DNA from: Sternotherus odoratus
Taxonomy: Eukaryota > Chordata > Testudines > Kinosternidae
Direction: 5' to 3'
Length of the DNA: 64,000 nucleotides
NCBI GenBank assembly: GCA_032164245.1
Contig: JAVMKO010000005.1
Span: forward strand, 44,854,133-44,918,132
Part shown: in pieces, positions 13,001-22,592 of the stretch
Layout of the letters: every line of letters starts with the position of its first letter
Numbering within the stretch: position 1 is the stretch's first letter
The notes under the pieces: model-generated
Databases searched by the model: none
What the model was told of the DNA's origin: nothing
Seen by the model: only the letters and a program-made list of their open reading frames with translations
Translations under genes and position numbers: made by a program

Positions 13001-16000
13001 TTGATACTATTTAGAAATACACTTACTGCCAGGCTGTCTTAGCAGCTTATTGAAATGGTGAGTAGAAATTTAGAGATGACTCCTGCCCATAGCTGGGAAA
13101 TGTAACAGGCAGAGAGAGGCAGACTCTCTCGCCTGGGAGAGAAAAAAAGACAGATAGAGACCCCACGAACAAAGTTAAACTAAACCCTTTGTTTGCTAAG
13201 TATTTGCATTCCCTCTTCTGCTTCAGGTTAACCCTTCACAGGTAAAACAGTAATTCTAAGGCACTTCATACTTATGACAGATGCACTGGAGAGATTTTAG
13301 CTGGGGACTGTATGTGATGGTCAGTGGTGTTCTGTTGTTTTCCTTGTTGATCCTGTCCTGTAGTAGATGACCTCTGGATACCCCTCTTCTTGCTCTGTCA
13401 ATCTGTTTCCTCACTTCCCCAGGTGGATATTGTAGTTTTAAGAGACAGGGAGTGGCTGGCTCACTACAAAAAAACAATTTCCCCTCTCTTGGTATTGACA
13501 CTTCATCAATTATTGGGAGTGGACCACATCCATCCTGACTAAATTGGCCTTCAACACTGGTTCTCCACTTGTAAGGTAACTCCCCTCTCTTCATGTGCCA
13601 ATATATATTTATGCCTCTATCTGTAATTTGCACTCCATGCATCTGAAGAAGTGGATGTTTTTACCCATGAAAGCTTGTGCCCAAATAAATCTGTTTTTAA
13701 GGTGCCATTAGACTCCTTGTTTTAGTAATAGAGGTCACCCTACAGTTCTCTCAAGACTGAGACAACAGAAGGGATATTATTGTTATAGGAAGTGTCACTG
13801 TATTACACGACAATAGCATCACTGCATCTAGTTTGCAGAGCACTGACTGCCCAACTTTCACAAACGCTTACACAACATTTCTGCAGCACTTCCCACTGCA
13901 TACGCAAACTGGGCAAGGACGTGCATGACTGATCAGGTAGATGCAAAGCTGGCCCTGAGTAAATGCAATCACTACATTTGCTGTAGATCTCCAAGCAAGT
14001 TAGGCTGTAATTACATGTGCACAATTCTGTAAGTCAGGCACGGGAAGCGTAATTGTGAGAAGCCATTAAAGAGGAGACTTCTGCAATACAATGCACTTCC
14101 ACTGGCTTGTTCTTCCCTAAGGCCAGCAACACAGAGAGGCTTTGCTACCGACTGACTCTGAAAAGGGTCTCCCAGTCAGACCTGTCATGACATATAAGGA
14201 GGAAGGCAGGTGCAGCTTCACTCACCATGTAAGAATTAGAAGGCAACCAGTACCTGTAAGCAGCTGCAAGCTGGATTCCATCAACACTGGGGAAGATGCG
14301 ATGCAGATAGTCATTCAGCAGCCTACTGTTCACTATTCCTGTAGTGAACAGCAAAAGAAAAATAAGCAATGGGAAGTCAGGAAGATCACCCCAGTAATAT
14401 CAACTTCACCTCCTTTGCTAAGGGTGAGGTCTCCAACTCATAGGGAAAAGTGGGGTGTAGGTCTCTAAGTCACCCCTACTGTGCAGTGGAAAAGGCAGCT
14501 TCAGAAAGATATTAGGCTGCTGACCATCTTTAGAAGGGGAATCAGAAGTTCTCTTCGCAAGTCATGGACTTCACAGCATGGGCCCATGTTGATCTGAGCA
14601 GTCTCACCATCCTGAGAGGACATAGTGTCCCATCTATTCTCCTGGAGCTTCATTCTGTAGTAAACTAGAAATTCTGTACACTCAGAACAGGAGGTCTTAC
14701 TGAATTCAGTAGGAAAGTGATTAATCTAATCCAGGGGTAGGCAACCTATGGCATGCATGCCAAAGGCGGCACGTGAGCTGATTTTCAGTGGCACTCACAC
14801 TGCCCAGGTCCTGGCCACCAGACCAGGGGGCTCTGCATTTTCATTTAATTTTAAATGAAGCTTCTTAAACATTTTAAAAATCTTAAAAACAATAATAGTT
14901 TAGTTATATGTTAAAGACTTATAGAAAGAGACCTTCTAAAAATGCTTAAATGTATTACTGGCACGTGAAACCTTAAATTAGAGTGAATAAACGAAGACTC
15001 GGCACAGCACTTCAGAAAGGTTGCCGACCCTGATCTAATCAGTTGCATCTCCGGATGTCATGTTCATATTTCATTGAATGCTGCCCCGTGCTTTCAGCTT
15101 TTATTCCTTTCTGTACTGCAAGAGAAGTACAATGTACGAACTGCTGGGAGGTGAGGGGACTGGCAAACTGCAGCCTCCTCTGCCCCAAAGTCTAATCAAA
15201 TCCCTTGCCGGATCTCCCTGGAACGCTGAGTTTCAGCTCTTCCTTTAGAGACAAGCTGTACTCACACCTTCCATTTCCTTCCCAATTCTCCCTAGGGGAA
15301 CAGGAGTGGGAAGATTTGAAGCCATCCCTAATGAAAGCCCACGCGGCTGAAGCCACAGACTATCCAGCATGGCTAAGAACCAGCAGTGAAACCGACTTAA
15401 GGACAGTTTCTTTCTACAGGAAGATAGAAATGAAGCATGCCTGGCTCACTTACAATCCCATGGCCCTCCTTGGGCCCACTAAGGCCTTGTCTACATGGAA
15501 CTTTTTGCACATGGTAGCAGGGTCCAGACAGCAAGTTAGCACATGGCAAGCTAATTTGTGCTGTACTTTCACAGCCCAGCTTGTCGCACATTAACTTGCC
15601 ATACAGAAAAGCCCTTATACTCCACATAAGGAAAATCATCTGCATGACACTGGCACAGCTTCTTACTTCAAGGCTGCACCCAGAAACACTAGACTTGTAA
15701 ATGGGAAAACTAGTCCCTAGTAGACATTTAAGCTGTCCAGAGAAGGGTTTAGATGAAAACTATAATCCCCTGCAGCCTCAAAGTACTGCCCAATCATAAA
15801 ATCATAGAATATCAGGGTTGGAAGGAACCTCTGGAGGTCTTCTAGACCAACCCCCTGCTCTAAGCAGGACCAATCCCAACTAAATCATCCCAGCCAGGGC
15901 TTTGTCAAGCCTGACTTTAAAAAACCTCTAAGGAAGGTGATTCTACCACCTCCCTAGGTAACCCATTCCAATGCTTCACCACCCTCCTAGTGAAAAAGTT

Positions 16001-18599
16001 TTTCCTAATATCCAACCTAAACCTTCCTAACTGCAACTTGAGACCATTACTCCTTGTTCGGTCATCTGGTACCACTGAGAACAGTCCAGATCCATCCTCT
16101 TTAGAACCCCCTTTCAGGTAGTTGAAAGCAGCTATCAAATCTCCCCTCAGTCTTCTCTTCTGGAGACTAAACAATCCCAGTTCTCTCAGCCTCTCCTCAG
16201 AAGTCATGCGCTCCAGGCGCCTAATCATTTTTGTTGCCCTTTGTTGACTCTTTCCAATTATTCCACATCCTTCTTGTAGTGTGGGCACCAAAACTGGACA
16301 CAATACTCCAGATGAGGCCTCACCAATGCTGAATTCGGGAGGAGGAATAGCTCATCAGTTTGAATATTAGGCTGCTAAACCCAGGATTGTGAGTTCAGTC
16401 CTTGAGGAGGGTCATTTAGGGATATGGAGCAAAAGTAGGGAATGGTCCTACTTTGAGCAGGGGGTTGGACTAGATGATCTCCTGAGGTCCCTTCCCACCC
16501 TGAGATTCTATGAATGTTTCTTTTTTGGGGGAAGGGAGGGATAGTTCAGTGGTTTGCTAAACCCAGGGCTGTGAGTTCAATCCTTAGGGATCAGGGGCAA
16601 AAAATCTGTCAGGGGACAGTACTTGGTCCTGCTAGTGTAGGCAGGGGCCTGGACTTGATGACCTCTCAAAGTCTTTCCAGTTCTATGAGATAGTGTGTGT
16701 ATATATATTGTAAGTTCAATCCTGGAGGGGGCCATTTAGGGATACGGAGAAAATATAGGGATTGGTCCTGCTTTGAGCAGGGGGTTGGACTAGATGATCT
16801 CCTGAGGTCCCTTCCAACTTTGATATTCTATGAATAGAGTGGAATGATCATGTCCCTCGATCTGCTGGAAATGTCCCTACTTATACAACTCAAAATGCCA
16901 TTAGCCTTCTTAGCACACTGTTTACTCAAATCCAACTTCTCATTCACTGTAACCCCTAGGTCCTATTCTGTGGAACTGCTGCCTACCCACTCGGTCCCTA
17001 GTCTGTAGGAGTGCATTGGGATTCTTCTGTCCTAAGTACAGGACTCTGCATTTGTCTTTGTTGAAGACAGATTTCTTTTGGCCTAATCATCTAATTTGTC
17101 TATGTCCCTCTGTATCCTATCCCTACCCTCCAGCGAATCTACCACTCCTCCCAGTTTAGTGTCATCTGCAAACTTGTTGAGGGTGCAGTTCACGCCATCC
17201 TCCAGATCATTAATGAAGATATTAAACAAAATCAAGCAGCTCCCCACGGCAGAAGGGGTAAAGACAAGGAGTCAGACATCACGCTTTTGCCTCAGGTAGA
17301 GAAGCTGCATGCAGATGAAAACCACTGTAGCAATGAAGTCTTGAACAAAGACAAGAGGAAGAAACCCTTAGAGGAGTGAGAAGAGCCCCTTCCAGGACAG
17401 ACAGAATCGCTCTGGGCTTTTACGAAGGGTTTAAGTCTTGTCTGCCCTGGAGTTTTGCCCAACTGCACCCCCCAGTGCAGCCACATTGGGGCAACCAGCA
17501 AGTTCACTTGGCACCAGGACAGCTTGTCCCTGCCCAAAAGTGGGATAAGATGCCCCAGTGCAAATTGCGGCTACTTTTGTCTAGGGTTACTATACATCCA
17601 GATTCTCCTGAACATGTTATAAATAGCATCCAGAGGGGAAATTGTAAAACTCCCAAAAGGTTCAGGGATTTCCCTCCCCCCCGTGCAGAGCACGGCGCGC
17701 CTGACAGGGCGGCCGGGCCGCATTGAGCTGCTCGCATCAGGGCCTACAGCAGCCAGAGCCCCTCCCTGCTCCCCTGCAGCCCAGCATGCCACACTGGCAG
17801 CACTGGGGGGGGGGGGGGGCAGTGCACTCCGCTGGGGAGCATGGCAGTGTGTCTGTGGTAGCATGCCGGGGGGTTGGAGAAGGGGCAGGGGGTCTCTGGA
17901 AGGGGCAGTCAAGGGACAGGGAGCAGGGGGGATTGGATGGATCAGGAGTTCGGGGGGGCAGTCAGGGTACATGGAGTGGTTGGATAGGCGTGGGAGACCC
18001 AAGGGTCTGTCAGAGGGTGGCGGGTGTGGATAGGGGTCAGGGTAGTCAGGGGACACGTAGGAGATGGGATCCTAGGGGAGCAGGTAGGGTGAGGGGGGGG
18101 GTCTCAGGAGGTGGCAGCCAGGGACAAGGAGAAGGGAGGCTTAGATGGGGGGTGGAGTCCCGGGGGGTGGTTGGGGCAGGGGTCTCAGGAGGAGGTGATC
18201 AGGGGACAAGGAGCAGGGGGGGTTGGATGGGTTGGGGGTTCTGGGGGGGCAGTCAGGGGGGCAGAAAGTGGGAGGGATTGGATAGGGGGCAGGGCTACCA
18301 TCCCCATGGAGTGTCCTCTTTCAAAAGTTCAAAATATGGTAACTTTACTCTTGTCACACTGGGGGGTTGGCAGTGGTACGGCAGCACTAAAGGGTGGAAG
18401 TGGGGAAAATGCTCAGTGTCAGCTAGAAACTGCTAACTGGTTCTCGTGAATAATTCTGCCTAGGAAACAGGTGTGCCAGCCTACCCCCACATTTACACAC
18501 TATGCAAGGGCACGAACCTGTGACCTTGGGCTTCTCAGACTCAGTGCTCAGCCTGTAGTTCCTCCGGGAAAAGGCAGTCCCAGTACCTCTCGACGTCAT
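948..18599 (-). CDS. RNF123: RNF123 (KPC1 E3 ubiquitin ligase), 5' half, eight coding exons
   Basis: RNF123 is the RING subunit of the cytoplasmic KPC ligase, which ubiquitinates p27Kip1 and other targets. Coding exons joined on the minus strand are 18599-18518, 14338-14254, 9169-9090, 6545-6448, 4970-4916, 4572-4487, 3524-3438 and 1015-948. Together they give 641 nt, about 213 residues, with every junction in phase and GT-AG. The SPRY domain starts around residue 80 and includes [35 protein letters not shown] and [14 protein letters not shown], which I recognise from vertebrate RNF123 (about 1,300 residues). The rest of the SPRY domain, the helical middle and the C-terminal RING lie beyond the left edge. 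No frameshift or stop was seen. The last exon ends in phase 2, so the gene clearly continues. Promoter evidence is at 23.4-24.1 kb. Confidence 0.94.
1016..3437. other. RNF123 intron
   Basis: No exon seen between the two SPRY exons. The interval includes a MITE-like segment around 2170-2430 centred on a perfect palindrome (separate entry). The reading frames at 2.57-3.33 kb lack recognisable domains and are probably chance. Confidence 0.5.
2312..2347. repeat. Perfect 36-nt palindrome inside a MITE-like segment
   Basis: The sequence reads CAGGAGCGCTGGGAGAGC and then its exact reverse complement, with no spacer. It sits between arms that also mirror each other loosely (TTTAAAGCGC near 2236, TTTGAAGCACT-like text near 2364-2410), as expected for the middle of a foldback-type DNA element. 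Confidence 0.75.
3438..3524 (-). CDS. RNF123: RNF123 coding exon 7, SPRY domain
   Basis: 87 nt, phase 0 at both ends. Encodes [20 protein letters not shown] and then N-V-T-T-T-N-Y-G-K, close to identical to what I know of mammalian RNF123. Donor AAA|GTAAGT, acceptor CCGTGCAG. Confidence 0.95.
4487..4572 (-). CDS. RNF123: RNF123 coding exon 6, SPRY domain
   Basis: 86 nt, phase 1 to phase 0. Encodes [18 protein letters not shown] followed by [10 protein letters not shown], the central SPRY segment with the conserved GW pair. Donor GAG|GTATGG, acceptor CTCTTCCAG. Confidence 0.94.
4916..4970 (-). CDS. RNF123: RNF123 coding exon 5, SPRY domain
   Basis: 55 nt, phase 0 to phase 1. Encodes [18 protein letters not shown], an early SPRY strand in RNF123. 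The lysine-glycine junction is restored with the next exon. Confidence 0.93.
4971..6447. other. RNF123 intron, nothing recognised
   Basis: Purine-rich around 5500-5960. I see no exon and no repeat family I can name. Confidence 0.4.
6448..6545 (-). CDS. RNF123: RNF123 coding exon 4, start of SPRY domain
   Basis: 98 nt, phase 1 to phase 0. Encodes [15 protein letters not shown] and the [14 protein letters not shown] motif that leads into the SPRY fold. Donor GG|GTGAGTG, acceptor TCATTTCAG. Confidence 0.94.
7410..9025 (+). mobile_element. CR1 LINE, 3' part, decayed
   Basis: The plus strand carries a degraded reverse transcriptase: [12 protein letters not shown] and [11 protein letters not shown] are RT motifs typical of CR1. 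It then shows the CR1 C-terminal region and 3' end (actagatgatcgtaatggtccc near 8978). Frames are broken repeatedly, so it is not active. A run of about 17 G at 8791-8808 sits near the 3' end. Confidence 0.88.
9090..9169 (-). CDS. RNF123: RNF123 coding exon 3
   Basis: 80 nt, phase 2 to phase 1. Encodes [17 protein letters not shown] followed by an acidic linker; RKPL.FQNL.EHLD is characteristic of RNF123. Acceptor TTCCCAG and donor GAG|GTAGGA are intact. Confidence 0.9.
9530..9660 (+). repeat. Old SINE/MIR-like fragment
   Basis: Contains 'gtgctgtacaaacagagc' and 'agtccctgccccagagagc', phrases seen in ancient amniote SINE/LINE tails. A similar but shorter stretch lies near 18820-18850. Family not certain. 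Confidence 0.4.
9711..9834. mobile_element. Short hAT-type MITE
   Basis: The left end AGGGTGACCAGATGTC and the right end TGTCTGGTCACCC form terminal inverted repeats, with the standard 'gggtgaccagatgtc' hAT-like start. About 120 bp, non-autonomous. Confidence 0.65.
10759..10798 (-). ncRNA. Hammerhead-ribozyme-like motif in PLE end
   Basis: The minus strand reads CTGAAGA, a hairpin with arms GTGGGT / ACCCAT, then GAAA, flanked by GCA and TGC that can form stem I. This is the layout of the minimal hammerheads described in Penelope-like elements. The second core position (CTGAAGA for CTGANGA) is allowed. Activity is inference. Confidence 0.45.
11332..12311. mobile_element. hAT-type element, 980 bp, with perfect 8-bp duplication
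   Basis: Begins CAGAGGTGGGCAAAC and ends GTTTGCCCACCCCTG, a terminal inverted repeat, and is flanked on both sides by CTGTAGTA (11324-11331 and 12312-12319), the 8-bp duplication expected for hAT. The interior is very GC/CpG-rich with G tracts and holds several long but meaningless reading frames on both strands. It interrupts the PLE. Confidence 0.92.
12521..13279. mobile_element. Solo LTR, 759 bp, with 5-bp duplication GATGC
   Basis: Begins TGTCAGGGTG and ends TTATGACA (TG...CA with TGTCA/TGACA ends). GATGC is repeated at 12516-12520 and 13280-13284. The PLE sequence reads straight across the insertion. AATAAA occurs near 12827. No internal retroviral genes remain. Confidence 0.88.
13639..13680 (+). 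ncRNA. Hammerhead-like motif in the opposite PLE end
   Basis: Same arrangement as at 10759-10798 but on the plus strand: CTGAAGA, a weakened stem II (GTGGATG against ACCCAT), GAAA, flanks GCAT / TTGTGC. The stem II mismatches suggest a decayed copy. Confidence 0.35.
14254..14338 (-). CDS. RNF123: RNF123 coding exon 2
   Basis: 85 nt, phase 1 to phase 2, acceptor TTCACTACAG, donor AG|GTACTG. Encodes [16 protein letters not shown] and a short polar stretch, matching the LLNDYL.RIF segment of RNF123. It directly continues the codon split after VT in the first coding exon. Confidence 0.9.
14732..15032. mobile_element. hAT-type MITE, 301 bp, perfect 8-bp duplication
   Basis: Ends CAGGGGTAGGCAACC and GGTTGCCGACCCTG are inverted repeats. 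ATCTAATC flanks both sides (14724-14731, 15033-15040). The interior is AT-rich with no coding capacity. It lies in the intron between RNF123 coding exons 1 and 2. Confidence 0.92.
15480..15622. mobile_element. Short MITE-like element
   Basis: AAGGCCTTGTCTACATGG at the left is loosely mirrored by CCATACAGAAAAGCCCTT at the right. The 'ccttgtctaca' start recurs in sauropsid DNA transposons. No coding capacity. Confidence 0.5.
16337..16515 (+). mobile_element. tRNA-derived SINE of the tortoise Pol III type
   Basis: A box-A-like TAGCTCA, a box-B-like GTGAGTTCAGTCC, then a CR1-like tail (ttggactagatgatctcctg). The head shows the tRNA-like 'gctgctaaaccca' segment. This is the family described in turtles. 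Confidence 0.82.
16528..16692 (+). mobile_element. Second tRNA-derived SINE copy
   Basis: Same head (GATAGTTCAGTGGTTTG, GTGAGTTCAATCC) but a more diverged tail, ending near a short (GT/AT) run at 16689-16710. Confidence 0.75.
16708..16832 (+). mobile_element. Third SINE copy, 5'-truncated
   Basis: Starts inside box B (GTAAGTTCAATCC) and continues through the full CR1-like tail to 'attctatgaatag'. It is almost the same as the first copy over that part. Confidence 0.75.
17582..18347. mobile_element. G-rich hAT-type element, 766 bp
   Basis: Ends TAGGGTTACTATACATCC and ATATGGTAACTTTA are imperfect inverted repeats. Flanks CTTTTGTC (17574-17581) and CTCTTGTC (18348-18355) differ at one of eight positions, so an old 8-bp duplication is likely. 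The plus strand is a long run of G-rich tandem text, giving spurious glycine-rich frames. Confidence 0.8.
18518..18599 (-). CDS. RNF123: RNF123 coding exon 1 (start codon)
   Basis: ATG at 18599-18597 opens a 27-codon stretch beginning MTSRGTG and containing FSRRNYRL and EKPKVT, parallel to the known RNF123 N-terminus (an FSRK.YRL core). The donor is AG|GTTCGT at 18518/18517, phase 1. A plausible acceptor about 40 nt upstream (polypyrimidine then CAG near 18640) means the exon also carries 5' UTR. Confidence 0.88.
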
Positions 18600-18659
18600 T
18601 CTTCACAGCTGCATGAACCACCACAGAGGCCAAAGCTGAAACTGGAAGGCAGAGCAGTC

Positions 18660-21125
18660 TGTCGTCAGTAGCAAGGAGACTTGTTGGTAAGAAAGGTCCC
18701 TCCCTTAGCTCTTGCCCGTCATTATGAATCAGAGACAAGCACGGAATGTCACTTAGGTTTCCCCGGCTTTAGAAGTGCCCAAAATGGCACTGAACATGTA
18801 CATGATGATGTCAGACAATTAACAGGGTCCCTGCCCCAAGAGCTTGCGATCCAACCAGGGAAGTTAATTGGAGTAGGCTGCCAGCCCCAATCTCAGTCTC
18901 ACCTGAGGAAGTGAGAGACAAGGCAATTATAACAAATTGTAATTCAGCCATTCCCAGCACCTGACCCAGGTCATGCAACTCAGCACCTACTTGCACCAGA
19001 CAGTGCCCTCCATCCCCATGGGCTCTACAACTGCCAAAAAGCTTAGGCTGCCATACACCTAGAGCCACTGCACAGAAACTGGGCAGCAGCACTACATCAG
19101 TGCCCAGCATAAACACACCTCATTAGAGAAGGGGCTCAGGAACTACCATGTGGTACAAATACCAACCTAGCAGTCCCCACACTCATCCTGACAATATCTC
19201 CACATGCCTACGGAGATAGGAATAGAGTGACACCTCATTCTTCTATTTGACAGTTTGCACAAGAGGGAACTGCCTTGGTTAGCTACGGGGGAAGGCAGAG
19301 AGAGGCCTGAGCCAAACAAAAGCAGAACCACAGTGCTTAAAAAACAGAGGAGTCATAGAGCACCAAAGGGGTTTTTCAGGGACAGCAATTAATTTGGCTG
19401 GAAGTGAATGAGCTACTGGTGAAGCAGTTTTCCAGGTGAAAACCTAGCATTAGCCTGAATATTTCTGATTGTTCCCAATATTACTAGACCTCAGAGTACT
19501 ACCTCAGAGCCACTCCCGCGTATCCAAGTTCTCACCCTAAGCCGATCACCAGCAGAACGGACTGTTCTCTAGACATCACCGATGTTTAAAGGCTGCTGCC
19601 AAGGACAGCAGATGTGTCAGTCTGCCAGCTGTGTTCTGGCTCACAAGTGCTATGCATCTACTGTTTGTGAGCAAGCACTCTACTGAAAATCACTACAATC
19701 CTCCCACAAGTCCTTTGGAGAACAGCTGTTTGATCAACTTCAGTGTGTTCTCTGCTCTGAAGAAAAGGAGCAGACAGCAAGCAGCCAGTACAAAGCCAGT
19801 GCCTGCACCTAGTGAAAACAGCACCAAGCAAGGTGCAGGGTGGAGACTAAGGCAACTCAGAGGAGAAATGGAGATCCAAGGCAACAATTTAAGAACCACA
19901 GGAAACCCATTGGTGGGAAGTCAAGTTGGGACTTCTAGGCCAACAGACAGCAAAGGGAGAAACAAGGGACTGTAGAGAAAACACAGGATTTTGTCCAACT
20001 CCACTAGAGCAATCCCTACTGCACAGTTACCCTGGACTGTGGTGATGCCCACCATTACATTCACTCACCCCCCTAGTGGAGTGTAATGAAAAACAAAATG
20101 ATGGGAACAACTCAAAGTTAGGATGTACTAAACCCCCAGAATACATTAATCTGAGAGCCAGACAAGAACCGAACAAGGAAAGCAATACACCACACGGAAT
20201 TCACAATGAACTTGACAACCTGGAGAAAGTCTGAATTAAACAGATTGAAATTCAATTAGGACAAATGCAAAATACGCCACTTCGGAAGGAATAATACTCC
20301 AGAAAAGGGGGGGGGGGGAGGTGTTCTAGCTGATCACAGACTAAATAGGAATCAACCATGTAATACTGTTGCCAAAAAAAAAATTGATAATGATTCTGGG
20401 ATGTTGTAAGGATGTGAGAATTTTCTGTAATTTTTATGAATTGCTGTGTGCCTCAGTTTCTCCTATACATAGTAGTGATATCCAGTGGGTGGGAAAGGAT
20501 TGTTTGCTCTCAAGGCAGACTAAGTGACTCAGGTACAGTTGCTTATCTTTCTGAGACTAAATGAGTCACTGGGAAAAGCATGGAGGAGAAAACAATGGCA
20601 AACCAGTCACCAGGACATCCACATCTAGCAACCAACAACCCAGAGGGAGATAGATTTCCCACCTCAGTAGGAAAACTGAATAATATCCCCCAGTTTGAGA
20701 ACAAAGTCCGTGAGATGTGAGGTGGGGGGGGAGGGGGGAATAGGAGCTGGCTGCTGGAAGGAATTGGGACTCTCACCTGGGAACTGACCAAGAAGGTAAG
20801 AGGGAGAGAGAGTCAGCTTGTCTGGACACTGACTAATCAGAATGGACTTGGGCTATGCTTTAACTTTCAGTTCGCTGGGCTACTCTAAGAACTTCCTAAG
20901 CTAGGTTCCAGTTGACTAATAAACCTGACTGTTCTGACAATGGAGTTGAAGTGTCACTGCAAATGTTTGGAAAGGCACATTAATCCCTAAAGAGTGTACA
21001 AGTCTCTACCAGGGTCATCTGGACTAGCTGAACAGAGCTCATGGGGTGAGGCAGGAGTGCTGGAGCACCAGAAGTTCAGACTAAAGAGGTCAATCCTGTG
21101 CAGGATGGGTGAGGCCCTAGAGGGT
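18660..21125. other. Upstream RNF123 intron with LTR-like sequence
   Basis: 18.7-20.3 kb has no feature I can name apart from a G run at 20307-20318. From about 20400 to 20985 the text ('tgtgcctcagtttctcc', AATAAA near 20919, 'ctgactgttctgacaatgg') resembles an endogenous retroviral LTR. I could not fix its ends. Confidence 0.4.
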
Positions 21126-21127
21126 CC

Positions 21128-21893
21128 AGCACAGTGAAGAGGTTCCTCTTAGAGAAAACGTTTTGGCCCAAGGACCACAGCTGGGAACAGAAATTGTATG
21201 ACGGGAAATGAATGCTCAGAATATTGAGGTTAGGGCGCAGATTCTAGTTGGGGGTGCAGACTCTGGGGTGGAGCCAGAAATGAGGACTTCACAGTGTGGG
21301 AGCGGGCTTTGAACTGGGACAAGGAAGTGGGGTGCAGGGGAGGGTGAGGGCTCTGGGGTAGGACTGGGGATGAGATGCTTGGGGTGCAGGAGGATGCTCA
21401 GGGCTGGGATCAAGGGGTTCAGAGGGTGGGAGGGGGATCAGGGCTGGGGCAGGGGTTGGTGTATGGCTCAGGGGTGCAGGCTCCAGGCAGCGCTTACCTC
21501 AAGCAGCTCCCGGAAGCAATGGCATGTTCCTTCTTGGACTCCTACACAGAAGTGTGGCCAGTTGGCTCTGCACAACGCCCCATTTGCAGACACCACCCCT
21601 TCAGCTCCCATTGGAGCACCGGAGCAGGGCCATGCCACAGCTTCCAGGAGTGGGGCCATGCGGCTGCTTCCGGGAGCCATGTGCAGCGGCCCCCAATCCT
21701 GCTCCCCAGTTGGCTCACCGGAGGGGGCCATGCTGTGGCTTCCCACAGCCATGTGGAGCGGCCCCCAACTCCTCGGGGCTGGAGTGCCGGAATGGGGCAA
21801 GCCCCAGCCCCCACTCCCCATCCATGAGCTAGAGGGCCATCTTAAAACAACTGGCAGGACATAGCTTGCCCACCCCTGTCCTACAGACTGTCC
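21128..21893. mobile_element. hAT-type element, degraded
   Basis: The right end AGCTTGCCCACCCCTG matches the terminal repeat of the element at 11.3-12.3 kb. The left end near 'tttggcccaaggaccaca' is weakly related. The GC-rich middle gives overlapping open frames with no domain. Confidence 0.55.
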
Positions 21894-21949
21894 CAGAGCT
21901 AGGGCATAGCACCAATCCTGTGGATCTGTGATAGATGTGACAGTAGGAG

Positions 21950-22500
21950 TGTTATAAACAGAACACAAGAAATAATTCTTCCACTCCACTCTGCGCTGAT
22001 AAGGCTTCAACTGAAGTATTGTGTCCAGTTCTGGGCACTACACTTCAAGGAAGACGTGGACAAATTGAAGAAAGCCCAGAGGAAAGCAACAGTAATGATC
22101 AACGGTCTAGAAAACATGACCTATGAAGATAGATTGAAAAAACTACGGTTGTTTAGTCTAGAAAAGAGAAGACTCAGCAAGAACATAACAATATTCAAGT
22201 ACATAAAAGGTTGTAATAAAAAGGAGAGTGGAAATTTGTTCTCCTTAGCAACTGAGGATAGAGAAAAAAGCAACGGGCTTAAATTGCAACAAGGGAAGTT
22301 TAGGTTGGACATTGGGAAAAACTTTTACCCTGACAGTTAGGAACAAATTGCCTAGGGAGGTTGTGGAATATCTGTCAGTGGAGTTTTTTAAGAGGTTAGA
22401 CATCTATCAGGAGTGATCAGGAGATAATACTGAGCCCTGCCTCAGTGCAGGGGACTGAATTAGACCTATCAAGATCCCTTCCAGTTCTACAGTTCTATGC
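21950..22500 (+). mobile_element. CR1 LINE 3' fragment
   Basis: The plus strand encodes the CR1 C-terminal stretch (MTYEDRLKKLRLFSLEKRRL, NGLKLQQGKFRLDIGKNF) and ends with the CR1-like 'cccttccagttctacagttctatg'. It has one open frame of about 94 codons, but most of the element is missing. Confidence 0.85.
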
Positions 22501-22502
22501 TT

Positions 22503-22592
22503 GCATCCGACGAAGTGGGTATTAGCCCACGAAAGCTTATGCTTCTATACTTTATAGTTAGTCTTTAAGGTACCACAGGACTCTTTGTTACC
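22503..22592 (+). mobile_element. Short PLE terminal fragment with hammerhead-like core
   Basis: GCATCCGACGA, hairpin arms GTGGGT/GCCCAC, GAAA, then TTATGC. The flanks GCA/TGC can pair. The rest ('agtctttaaggtaccacagg') is the PLE end seen elsewhere. It is almost identical to the copy at 56176-56261. The core has CCGACGA for CTGANGA, so the ribozyme is probably damaged. Confidence 0.6.

Larger units (their letters stand above)
10685..13725 (-). mobile_element. Penelope-like element with inverted ends, interrupted by two younger insertions
   Basis: In minus orientation, 11040-11330 encodes a GIY-YIG endonuclease-like segment ([33 protein letters not shown]). The text at 12320-12520 and 13280-13450 matches the region between RT and endonuclease, as compared with the PLE at 37.1-38.9 kb. 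The two flanks (10690-10950 minus, 13480-13725 plus) are the same sequence in opposite orientation, as PLE pseudo-LTRs can be. Frames are broken. Insertions at 11332-12311 and 12521-13279 are listed separately. Confidence 0.8.
15790..17245 (-). mobile_element. CR1 LINE 3' region, interrupted by SINEs
   Basis: 15790-16330 in minus orientation translates to the CR1 C-terminal motif ([35 protein letters not shown]) and its 3' end 'atagaat'. The same element resumes at 16836 ('gaatgatcatgtccctcgat') and runs to about 17245. The SINE block between them is an insertion; TGAAT occurs on both sides. Confidence 0.85.

Noticed and set aside
17683..18449. Glycine-rich frames of up to 237 codons
   Set aside because: G-rich tandem interior of a hAT-type element with inverted ends and a near-exact 8-bp duplication.
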